A stretch of 64,000 bases of DNA from Rugalucina vietnamica (Eukaryota > Mollusca > Bivalvia > Lucinida > Lucinidae): the NCBI GenBank assembly GCA_964017185.1, contig OZ024884.1, positions 16,196,548 through 16,260,547 of the forward strand. Direction: 5' to 3'. The position numbers were made by a program, and so were the translations under genes. Positions 55,847 to 64,000 of this stretch are shown here, one piece after another (the stretch's first letter is position 1; every line of letters begins with the position of its first letter). The notes beneath the pieces were generated by a model. The model did not search any database. It saw nothing but the letters and a program-made list of their open reading frames with translations, and was not told the origin of the DNA.

Positions 55847-56589
55847 CCCAGCAGACATTTGACGTCAGTTGGACGTCAGATAGACGTCAGACTCCGACGT
55901 CATAATGACGTTGGATTTAGGTTGATTTTGAAAGTTTGTTTGACGTCAAAAACAGACGTCATTCTGACGTCAAAAACAGACGTCATTCTGACGTCAGAAA
56001 AACAACGTTGGTTTGATGTCTCAAATGTGACGTCATAATGACGTTGGGGTTAGGTTGATTTTGAAAGTTTGTTTGACGTCAAAAACAGACGTCAATCTGA
56101 CGTGCTAAAACCGATATCGTGAATGTTTGTTCGCAGTTCAATTAACATTCGGAAATCCTGAAGTGGATTCAGTAGTGCGGTGATGCACTATTGTTATTCC
56201 CTTTCACTCCTTTGACAGATTTATTCGGGAAAATGTTTTAGATTTAAACCACTCTGATGTTGGTATATCTTATTCATGTCAAATTTTATTGTTATATGGT
56301 GCTAAAACAAATAAGACATTAGTGTAAATAATAAGACTATTGTGAACAATCAATAATTTAAAATGGTGAAATAAGTATAAAAATATACAAATTTCATTTT
56401 CGTCTTAATAGAAGGTTTAATAATTTAGTGAAAGACTTTATTTTGATCAACAAATAAATATTTTTTTCTAAATTAATTAAGCATGGTGATTTCCGATACG
56501 AGACCTAGATATGGCTTTTTTAAAAGTGACAATGTTGAAATTATTATTTGAATTTGATGTTGTTACATTTGCGCAAGAAATTATGTCAG

Positions 56590-56840
56590 TTCAAGGGCAG
56601 CTAACTCTGTCGACATATGACGTTAGACTTACGTTTGAATCCGGCGTCATTTCGACGTCATATCAATACGTCCACTGACGTCAGGACTGGACGTTAGGTG
56701 GAAGTTGGTTATTGGTTGTATGACGTCGTGACCAAAATACAACCAATAGCCGACGTCAAGTTGACGTCAGATGCCTTCTGGGGACGTGTTTTTCATATAT
56801 GTCGACAGAGTTAGCTGCCCTTAAACTGACATAATTTATT
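56590..56840. repeat. Nested GACGTC element in palindromic flanks
   Basis: TTATGTCAGTTCAAGGGCAG CTAACTCTGTCGACATATG is mirrored at 56798-56840. Between them is a GACGTC-unit segment ending GACGTCAGATGCCTTCTGGGG, like the end at 58217. Confidence 0.65.
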
Positions 56841-56944
56841 ACACATATTATGTATTATCATATGACGTCGCTGTTTTCCAGTGGATAACGTCATGTCATA
56901 AAAATCGTATGACCACACGTGTAATAACACTTTTGCGGGAATAC

Positions 56945-57052
56945 CCCAGCAGTCACATGACGTCAGAATGACGTCATATCAACGTAGATGCGACGTCATG
57001 ACGTCACATCGACGTTGATATGACGTCATTTTGACGTCATGTGCCTGCTGGG
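56945..57052. repeat. 108 bp near-perfect palindromic MITE
   Basis: CCCAGCAGTCACATGACGTC ... GACGTCATGTGCCTGCTGGG. The two halves are inverse copies with about five mismatches, centred on CGTCATGACG. It is the smallest complete-looking member of the CCCAGCAG/CTGCTGGG family. Confidence 0.85.
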
Positions 57053-57154
57053 ACGTAACGTCATTGACGACGTCCGTAACAACAATGTAAATTTTCATTG
57101 AAAATATGTCCACTTCGAAGGCGATAAAATCCTATTTTAGAAGTCATATGATAA

Positions 57155-57262
57155 AACGAATCTTACACTCGTGGTTATTTCATATGAAATTTATTAAACT
57201 CGCTGAAGGCTCGTTTAATAAATTTCATATGAAATGACCACTCGTGTAAGATCCTCTATATA
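57155..57262. repeat. Palindromic repeat ending in ATCCTCTATATA, copy 4
   Basis: CTTACACTCGTGGTTATTTC, ATATGAAATTTATTAAAC, loop TCGCTGAAGGCTCG, then the inverse, closing GTAAGATCCTCTATATA. Confidence 0.85.
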
Positions 57263-58019
57263 ATATCAAATTCAAATAATAATTTCAACCTTGCCACTTA
57301 AAAGTCATATCTGAGTCTCGTATGGGAAATCCCATATTTCGCCCTCATGCTTAATTAATGTAGAAAAAAATGATTATCTATTAATCAAAATAAAGTCTTT
57401 CACTAAATTATCAAACTTTCAATTAAGATGAAAATAAAATTGTATATTTTAATATTTATTTCACCATTGTTCAGAATAATCTTATTTCTCACACTAATGT
57501 CTTATTGGTTTTAGCGCCATAAAGCAATAAAATTTTGCTTAATAAGATGTACCAACATCAGGCTGAATTAATATCTTGAACATTTTGTATGTTCCGAAAA
57601 ACTCTATCAAAGGAGTGAAAGGGACTATCAAAAGTGCATCACTGCTCTTCTGAATCCACTGTTATTCAAAAATGCGAAAAAATATACACCTTAAACTATT
57701 TATATGACATGAATTCAAACGTCGTTTTTAGGACGTCAGATTGACGTCAGCTTTCAGACGTTAAACCGACGTTGGCTTTAGCACGTCGGATTGACGTCTA
57801 GTTTTGACAACAAACAAACTTTCAAAATCAACCTAACTCCAACGTCATTATGACGTTGGAGTCTGACGTCAATCTGACGTCCAACGGACGTCAAATGTCT
57901 ACTGGAAGTAACATAGAAAAAAAAGGAAGAAAGCAAAAGAAACACACGAAACGAATGATCTGATTTTTACCCAAAGTGAAGTTTCATTAATTTGCACACC
58001 ACACATGGTCAGAAGTATG

Positions 58020-58217
58020 AAAAACACAAGGTCTAAATCACGTCTTGATTACGACGTCTAACTGACGAACTAGTTTGACGTCAAAACAACGTCCAATCCA
58101 GACGTCCAAAAGACGTCAGGAAATGACGTCTGATAGACGTTGGAAATTGGTTATATGACGTCGCGACCAAAATATAACCAATATCTGACGTCAAACAGAC
58201 GTCAGGTGCCTGCTGGG
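58020..58217. repeat. GACGTC element fragment with CTGCTGGG end
   Basis: Contains AACGTCCAATCCAGACG, GGTTATATGACGTCGCGACC and AAAATATAACCAATATCTG (a palindrome shared with 56700-56750), and ends CAGGTGCCTGCTGGG. It continues the cluster from 55847. Confidence 0.75.
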
Positions 58218-58222
58218 ATGGT

Positions 58223-58285
58223 GATTTTTATTATTATTATTATTATTTTTATTATTATTATTATTATTTTTTTTTTTTTTTTTTT
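58223..58285. repeat. (ATT)n and poly-T tract
   Basis: ATT trinucleotides passing into a T run. The minus 67-residue frame with poly-Asn is derived from it. Confidence 0.95.
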
Positions 58286-58310
58286 CAGTTTTCGTTGAAA
58301 TTCCTCCAAG

Positions 58311-58400
58311 CAAACAGAATAGCCCCAGATCGGGACGCCGCTTTCTGGGCTTAACTATTTGCCTATGTCCCGTTAATAGGGCACCAGGCTTCAATGTACA
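58311..58400 (+). repeat. Second copy of the AACAGAATAGCCCC repeat
   Basis: CAAACAGAATAGCCCCAGAT, CGGGACGCCGC, ATTTGCCTATGTCCCG and GCACCAGGCTT correspond to the parts found at 41040-41100. Confidence 0.65.
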
Positions 58401-60150
58401 TGTATAAAGATGTCGAATATGTAAGTGAATAACTACAGCATGTTTTTTTATGTTATGTTCTAAATATTATATTCCCAGCTAATTTTACATGCAATTGAAA
58501 CGCATTTTTCGTAATCAAACGTGTAATTTGATTATGATATCAGGTTCAAGGGGCTTCACATTTTTCAAGCTTGTGCTAAGGTCTAAATTGAATACCTCAA
58601 ATTTATATCAAGTTAACTTCAGTAAGTACAAAATATAATGGTCATTTATTTTTAAATCTGTAAAATGAAGAAAATCGTTAACGTTTTAGCTTTTATTCTT
58701 TTCAAGACGTAGTCACTAGGCCTCGTTTACACGGACAAGTTTTCTTTGACAAAGTAGGTTTGTCGCAGAAAAATATACTCGTGTAAATTCAACTCTGTAA
58801 AATATCTGTGACAAAGGTAAGTAAGTAATCGTTGTTGTGTGTGAACGCAAACTCATTGCCGAAGTTTCTGTGACAAATAATCTTCGTCAAAAAAAATTGT
58901 CCATGGGAAACAGACTTAACCATAATAATCCGTTACGTATTAAAATGGCAGCTTTACTCCAATAAATCGACAATGATTGGTGTCTACTTTAAGCTGTCAT
59001 TATGTGTGCGTTCGTGGTTCTCAACATAGGTAAAAATGATACGACTGGTAGCCAAATACCGTTCCAGGTTTTACCAATGGTACCATTGGTGATGTCATTG
59101 GTGCCAACATATGGCTGCAAATAATGCAGATTAAATACAGCATGGGCAAATCTACCAACGCGGGAAAAGTCATGTGATTCAATGTGACGAGCCTGATTTT
59201 TTCTATGAATTTCTCAAATCACTATTTTTGTCATAGATGCAAATGTAAATTTGCAGGTTATTATATTTTCATTTTGATCCTTTGAGATCAGCCAGGATAT
59301 TTTGAGAAATCAGAAATTTATTATCAGTTAAGATTCATTTTCTAACCAATGTTTATCATATTTGGTCCCATTTAGATAATACGAGTCTGTATATCGGCTA
59401 CCCTGTTGAAAGTTGCAAAATTTCAGTAATTCTCTTTGGCTCCATGTTGCCAAATCTAAAGGGTCACTGACGAGACCTTAATAGTCGAAACCGCGGTCAT
59501 CCCCTTTCTAATTAATGTGTTCACTGCTCTTAAAGGATCTCAGTTTTAATTTTTATTTATAAATAACACAATTTAGGTCTACATATAGAAAACAAAAATT
59601 ACCAAAACGAGTGAGGTGTACCGATCAATATGATAAAAATTCCACCACGTGATCTACCAACGGTACCATTGTTACCAATGGTATCATTGACAGCCGAAAA
59701 CGTTTGAGGTTTTCTCGTAACCACTGCTGTTGTATGGATTTACGCATCAACCACAGAAAGGAAATAACGTGAGAGACGAAACCTGACACTGTAGAAAGAC
59801 AGTGATTGAATATTAGATCCCTGTTAAACTCGCCCGGGCCTAAGATTCACATGGCTATGTGCTGTGCTGGGACCTCGGGTATCTGAAGTTTCACTTTTAC
59901 CAGCACAAAATCACGTGGAAAGCCACGTGAACTTACTAGTCTGAAGCGTTCAGCAGACCTTGTCGTAGCAATGCCCCGGCAAGGGACAATCATAACCCTC
60001 ACCAACCTTGTTGAAAATAATTATTATTAAGATACCTTAATATATAATTTCCCATGTTAAACTAGTACTCCCATAGGTCGGAGAGTGAAAATTCTTACTG
60101 ACAAATAGGCATTTCTATACAATTTTTAATGTAATTAGGTAATAATCGAA
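58401..60150. other. Unassigned interval upstream of the signal-peptide exon
   Basis: AT-rich, with no open frame above 60 codons. Palindromic ACCAATGGTACCATTGGT occurs at about 59086, with a diverged echo at 59655-59685. The segment at 58715-58900 (GCCTCGTTTACACGGACAAG...) looks like another dispersed repeat but has no partner in the window. Confidence 0.35.
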
Positions 60151-60154
60151 ATTA

Positions 60155-60163
60155 TTATATATA
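60155..60163 (+). promoter_or_regulatory. Possible TATA box
   Basis: TATATATA about 50 bp before the ATG at 60213. It is weak evidence in AT-rich DNA; TTTATTTCCAG immediately before the ATG could instead be a splice acceptor. Confidence 0.2.
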
Positions 60164-60212
60164 CATATGTAACTTGTGACGGCTCAATGTTATCACAAGT
60201 TTATTTCCAGAA

Positions 60213-60294
60213 ATGAAGGCGTTTGGCCCAGTCGTTCTGGCGTGTCTTGTCACTATGGTGATACAGACATCGGTACATGCAGATAAGGATTCAG
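60213..60294 (+). CDS. Signal-peptide exon of a secreted protein (first coding exon)
   Basis: ATG AAG GCG TTT ... encodes MKAFGPVVLACLVTMVIQTS then VHADKDSG. This has a basic n-region (K2), a 16-residue hydrophobic core and a V-H-A cleavage site before DKDS, a textbook secretory signal. The exon ends TCAG/GTAAAG after the first base of a codon (phase 1), the phase most common after signal peptides. TTATTTCCAG at 60202-60211 precedes the ATG closely, so the 5' UTR may be spliced or the transcript may start just upstream. The intron begins with a GTGGGTAC MITE (60306). The mature protein is not identified; the next exons are not certain within the window. It was too short to be found by a simple ORF length cut-off. 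Confidence 0.6.
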
Positions 60295-60305
60295 GTAAAG
60301 TACAC

Positions 60306-60577
60306 ATTACGAAAACTTGCCCATGCAATAAACAGAGATTTTTTTAGCTTTGAAAATTGAAAATTTTCAGCTGAAATTTTTTGATATTTTTCTTATTTTT
60401 GCTCAAAACATAGATTGTGGGTACACGTTAGAACCGAGGCGGTTCTAACGAGTACCCACAATCTATGTTTTGGAGCAAAAATAAGAAAAATAGGTATACC
60501 CCTGCGTACCCCTGTTTTACTATACAAAAGTGGGGTTCAAGGGGGTATTTATTACATGGCAATGCTTTCGTGATGAG
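60306..60577 (+). repeat. GTGGGTAC-family MITE, full-length copy 7
   Basis: Starts CATTACGAAAACTTGCCCATGC and ends TTACATGGCAATGCTTTCGTGATG (inverted ends). The core is ACATAGATTGTGGGTACACG, TTAGAACCGAGGCGGTTCTAA, then the inverse. It lies in the putative intron of the secreted-protein gene. Frames on both strands (60428-60686) are artefacts. Confidence 0.85.
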
Positions 60578-60848
60578 AACAGAATATCCTGCCGCGCGAG
60601 GCAATGTTGGTCCACCCAAGTTTTGCATGCGGAGTTGTCCTGTATTTTTTTCCGATATACTAACGTTTTCGCCCCACTATTACTGATTGTTTCTTCTCAG
60701 GTGAGCTGAAATAATGCTGAAAAGGACGTAAAACTGAATCAATAAATAAGAAAAAAAAAAAGAGAAATAAATATATAATTATAAGGAGCTGTCATTTGAA
60801 TTGCAGGACGCTGATTCGAACCTTGAACATCCGGAGACATAAAAACCA

Positions 60849-61133
60849 GGGCCCAGTTGTTCAAAACTAACGACGTCGTTAGTTACCGTTTCGTTAAAAT
60901 TTCAAACATTAATATTACAAATACACTGTTATTTTTTGTTGAAAAAATGTGAGAATCCTTTGCACTGCAAAGGATTCTCACATTTTTTTCAACAAAAAAT
61001 ACACTGTTATTTTTTGTTGAAAAAAAAAATGTGAGATTCCTTTGCATTATTTGTTACTTTAGCTGATATTTGCTTAACAAATTTATGTCTTAACGATATC
61101 GTTAAGCTAACGGTGTTTTGAACAACTGGGTCC
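60849..61133. mobile_element. MITE with GGRCCCAGTTGTTCAAAAC ends and internal hairpin
   Basis: GGGCCCAGTTGTTCAAAAC on the left is matched by the inverse of GTTTTGAACAACTGGGTCC on the right (285 bp). Inside (60932-60997) is a nearly perfect hairpin of TTTTTTGTTGAAAAAATG TGAGAATCCTTTGCA arms. One arm is then repeated once more at 61010-61048. Confidence 0.85.
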
Positions 61134-61151
61134 GGTTTGGTTTCTTTGGAT

Positions 61152-61153
<2 letters not shown>

Positions 61154-61191
<38 letters not shown>
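61154..61191. repeat. Poly-T tract
   Basis: Run of about 38 T. Confidence 0.95.
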
Positions 61192-61381
61192 CAAAACTAT
61201 TTGTGTTTTATAAGCATACATGTGTTAATCAAATCAGTTTTTTTTTCTTGATTTTTCTTTTCTTTTTCTTTCTTTTTTGAAAAACAAAACATTATTATTA
61301 TTTAATTGGCTTGTAAAACTCAAGTTTAAACTTAAATTCTTAACGGGCAGAACCTCATCAAGTGATAAGCATATATGTAAC

Positions 61382-61411
61382 AAATAAAATAAAATAAAAT
61401 AAAATAAAATA
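61382..61411. repeat. (AAATA)n microsatellite
   Basis: Six AAATA units. Confidence 0.95.
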
Positions 61412-61592
61412 GGAATGCGCTCAATCCGTTCAAGAAAATGTGCGTCGCATTATGTTAACACACTCATACAATACACATTAGGCAAACATATTTTTCCATT
61501 GTAAAATTTTGATATGTAGCAAATTTTGTAGAATATGTAAAATTCAGCTTGTTTCTCATTCTTTTAAAATAGCCGGTAATCATTTGAGACGC

Positions 61593-61795
61593 GAAAAGAG
61601 AAAACCGGTCTTCGGGGTTTCAGACCAGATCCGACACAAACCGGTCTGTACAGTCTCAGAAGCAGGCTAGAAGCTTGAAAATTCGGATTTAGGAAAAAGA
61701 GGGATTACTATACGAGTTGAGAAAATAAAGGCGCTGATCAGCTTCGCAGTTACTGCGAAGCTGATCTGCGTCTTTATTTTCGCATATGCAGATTG
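61593..61795 (+). repeat. Dispersed repeat CCGGTCTTCGGGG with GCTTCGCAG hairpin
   Basis: AAACCGGTCTTCGGGGTTTC, ACAAACCGGTCTGTACAG, TTCGGATTTAGGAAAA, then the hairpin GATCAGCTTCGCAGTTACTG CGAAGCTGATC and TTTTCGCATATGCAG. Partial copies: 1-28 (inverse), 24893-25030, 29700-29765. Confidence 0.7.
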
Positions 61796-62593
61796 TCACC
61801 CAGGATTACCTGTTACAGGGAACTCGGAGGTTCGGGGAACTCGGAGGTAAACAATGGAAGGCAAATCCGACCAGGGGCAGTATTTATCCTATTTTATTTT
61901 CAATTACGTCAACTTTAGAAATTTTAACATATCGCACATACAAAGTTTGGAAGACGATGCCCCTGCATGCACCATCAGTTTAAGCTGACACGTCAATTTT
62001 CAATGAAAAATAAATAATATAAACTGGAAATTGCATGATTGTAAAGCACTTTCAACCCGGACCACTTAATTTTGAGTATTAACGATATTTTCGCATTAAA
62101 CAGTGGCTAGTTTCTAAAAATACAGTGTCTTAATGATCATCGTGCAAAATTTTAGCCTCATATCTGCAAAATATCCAGTGTTTTTACCCAGGTAAATGAA
62201 GGAGGTATCACAATTTTGGGTACGGTAATTATCGGAGGTATGATCTGGATAACTCGGAGTAACGTCAAATTTAGGATATGGAGAAAGTCGGAGGGTCAGT
62301 TCATTGAAAATGACTCGTGATTTTGCTTCAGGAGCAAACTAGACTTTAATTTTATGACATACAGTCCAGTTAATATGTAAAGTACCAAATATACATTAAT
62401 ATGTCACTCTAACCTACATGTATGTTACTCTAACCTAAATGTATGTCATGGACTTATTATTAACATATTGAAAGAGTATATATGTTGTCGATTTCATTAA
62501 GCACTCTTAATCATTCAATCACTAGCCGCATGTGTTCAATCATCACATAAACATAATCATTCAATCACTAGCCGCATGTGTTCAATCCACTCA
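61796..62593. other. Unassigned interval
   Basis: AACTCGGAG occurs at 61821, 61840 and 62252, and a 35 bp doublet (AATCATTCAATCACTAGCCG CATGTGTTCAATC) at 62510-62540 and 62556-62588. No coding exon is convincing. Confidence 0.4.
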
Positions 62594-62788
62594 CAGGGTA
62601 ACAAGTGGAGCAAGCCAAGTTCTGCTTGCAGGTGTGTCAGGAATTTATTCTGGGGTTCTCCCGTGTTCGCCCAACCTATTGATGGAGTCGTCTCGATATG
62701 TCTGAAACAACCTTGTAAAGTTGAAAGGGAGACAATAATACTAAAAATTGAGCGACCGCATCAGAATACCGTCCCACAATTAGCTTAA
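62594..62788 (+). CDS. Possible terminal exon, cysteine-containing (speculative)
   Basis: The acceptor-like CCACTCACAG ends at 62593 and the frame is open to TAA 62786-62788: GNKWSKPSSACRCVRNLFWG SPVFAQPIDGVV..., with Cys residues in CRC and CLKQPCK. Base composition is less AT-rich than the surroundings. In the simplest join it is phase 0, while the signal exon at 60213 ends in phase 1, so at least one more exon would be needed to connect them. It may be chance. Confidence 0.2.
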   Translation, partial: QGNKWSKPSSACRCVRNLFWGSPVFAQPIDGVVSICLKQPCKVERETIILKIERPHQNTVPQLA

Positions 62789-62864
62789 CTCGTCTGAAAC
62801 ATTTTGCCAAAATCTGTAATAATCTCATAATTCAAATTGTCAAAAAGGGAGATCTAGATGAAAA

Positions 62865-63066
62865 AAGGTAAAAGTTGGCAATGATCAGGAAAAGGCGCAA
62901 TCAGAAAGAAATTCCGACCCCAACGAAACTGAGGCGGGAAAAAACCAAATTGACAATTAGGTACTTGTACTGAGAGAACATATCGTAAGCCGAGTGAGCA
63001 GCTATTGCCCAATAGGCGGCCACTCAGTTACCATAACTTAAACTAAAACTGTGAAAACGTACATAA
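62865..63066 (-). mobile_element. RT retroelement 3'-tail fragment
   Basis: Minus-strand match including the 3' end: AATGATCAGGAAAAGGCGCA, GAGGCGGGAAAAAACCAAAT, CAATTAGGTACTTGTACTGA, TATCGTAAGCCGAGTGAGCA, GGCGGCCACTCAGTTACC. Confidence 0.8.
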
Positions 63067-64000
63067 ATTATCATCAGCACTTGCAAGAAAACCCATTTTA
63101 TGTATGTTCAAGTAAAAACGTGTGCACAAGGTTTTTCAGGTCGATCGAGTTCAAACGCAGACTAGGGCACTGACAAAAGTATCCTCCCCTCTCCCTATTT
63201 CTCCCAATTGAAAGTTGGCCAAAAAAGTTTAGCATCAGCTGTTAATTATAAGCTGTAAAATGACATTTTGTTCATGTGCATCATTGAAAGAATCTAACGA
63301 GTACCCACAGTCGATAACGTGGATAAAAATAAATAATACACACGAGATGGGATGTGAGGGGTTTAGATTGCATAGACGGTAGCTTGCTTGTTGATCATCT
63401 CCTTTCCTACATCAAATACCCCTCCCCAATACGCATGTGCACATACTTACCGTGTCACAACAATCAGAATAAACGTTTTGTGTTTACCTTTCCTTAATTC
63501 GTAGGCAAACGGAAGTGATCCAAGCAAATATACTCTCAGATAAGCATTATCAAGAAAAAAAGAGAGGAAAAACAGATCTTTAAATATTAAAATACCTCCG
63601 AATCTGCAAAACTGTCCCTCCGAGTTCCCAATATTACATTTCAAAATTACTCCGAGAATTCCCGTATCAAAAGGATGTGACACCATCTTAATGTTTTTAA
63701 GCCTGTGGAGTTTATCCTTTTGTAATCATGCGCAAGGATGCTTAATATCTCGAGGAGAAAGCCCAAATTTTGAAATGTAGCTGCCAGTTTGTTGACAAAT
63801 GTTATTGGTCGTCCACTTTTTACATGATTATAAAAAGTTTCTTGCTGCGTGAGCATAATTCTGAGTTCGAAATACTTTAGCATGTTAATGTGAGGACAAA
63901 GGCGGCCATACTGTTCATAAATTGTTTGCTTATTATAATACCTTTTAGCCAAAAACACCAATAAGTTCTGATTTTACCGTTATGTGATATTAATATTGAT
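63067..64000. other. Unassigned interval to the window end
   Basis: Contains a short GTGGGTAC-family scrap (AACGAGTACCCACAGTCGATAA, 63297-63318). The minus frames 63447-63686 and 63647-63961 (79 and 104 residues) overlap and have no recognised domain. Confidence 0.35.

Larger units (their letters stand above)
55847..57905. repeat. Long inverted repeat with GACGTC-rich ends
   Basis: The left arm (55847 to about 56570) opens CCCAGCAGACATTTGACGTC. The right arm (about 57265-57905, inverse) closes GACGTCAAATGTCTACTGG. The arms align throughout, including AT-rich parts (AGTGAAAGACTTTATTTTGA, CACTAATGTCTTATT inverse). The outer 250 bp hold more than a dozen GACGTC units. The centre is disturbed by further palindromes and nested elements. 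No coding sense. Confidence 0.75.

Noticed and set aside
55847..58217. Dense TGACGTCA-like sites as a CREB/ATF enhancer cluster
   Set aside because: The sites are units of mirrored, nested repeat elements without a nearby gene; element structure explains them better than regulation.

Overview
The window looks like a gene-poor, repeat-dense stretch of a metazoan nuclear genome, most likely a bivalve mollusc. The reasons are the high AT content, spliceosomal introns, a RING-less B-box/coiled-coil/propeller gene of the kind expanded in bivalves, and dispersed families (GGTGAGCT hairpin repeats, CAAGGTCA palindromes, tRNA-headed SINEs) that I associate with molluscs. The species call is inference. 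There is no prokaryotic gene organisation, CRISPR, rRNA or convincing tRNA gene.

Host-gene content is small. (1) A single-exon TRIM-like gene (30122-31837, +) carries two B-boxes, a coiled coil and a beta-propeller, and is broken only by one in-frame TAG. (2) A small C2H2 zinc-finger gene (first exon MAEK, phase-0 intron, then fingers) occurs twice, head-out on the arms of a 3.1 kb inverted duplication (51190-54329). Both copies carry stops. (3) A signal-peptide exon (60213-60294, +) ends in a phase-1 splice donor. (4) A C2H2 finger scrap lies at 22970-23065.

The rest is mainly transposable elements, often nested, so that order of insertion can be read. 6434-28185 is a 21.75 kb block bounded by inverted TGTCCGGAAAGTTTT termini, with an exact 190-191 bp direct repeat on either side; inside are two convergent DDE-integrase pseudogenes, one with a phase-0 intron filled with repeats. 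45943-50421 is a dead mariner whose coding region is split by a 3.26 kb reverse-transcriptase element, which is itself interrupted by a piece of its own 3' tail; about eleven more tail fragments of that element lie scattered over the window. 41606-45504 is one hairpin-ended repeat interrupted by a TA-flanked MITE, a hAT-like MITE with an 8 bp target duplication, and a retroelement tail. 55847-58217 is a palindrome cluster built of GACGTC units. 38511-39360 is a CG-rich foldback cluster.

Tandem arrays occur at 16600-17515 (about 150 bp period), 19390-20600 (about 187 bp), and 50424-50915 continuing at 54590-54850 (about 150-195 bp), the last split by the zinc-finger palindrome block. Remaining AT-rich stretches hold nothing I recognise; they are listed so a reader knows they were examined. 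All comparisons were made by eye between parts of this window; no database search was possible.
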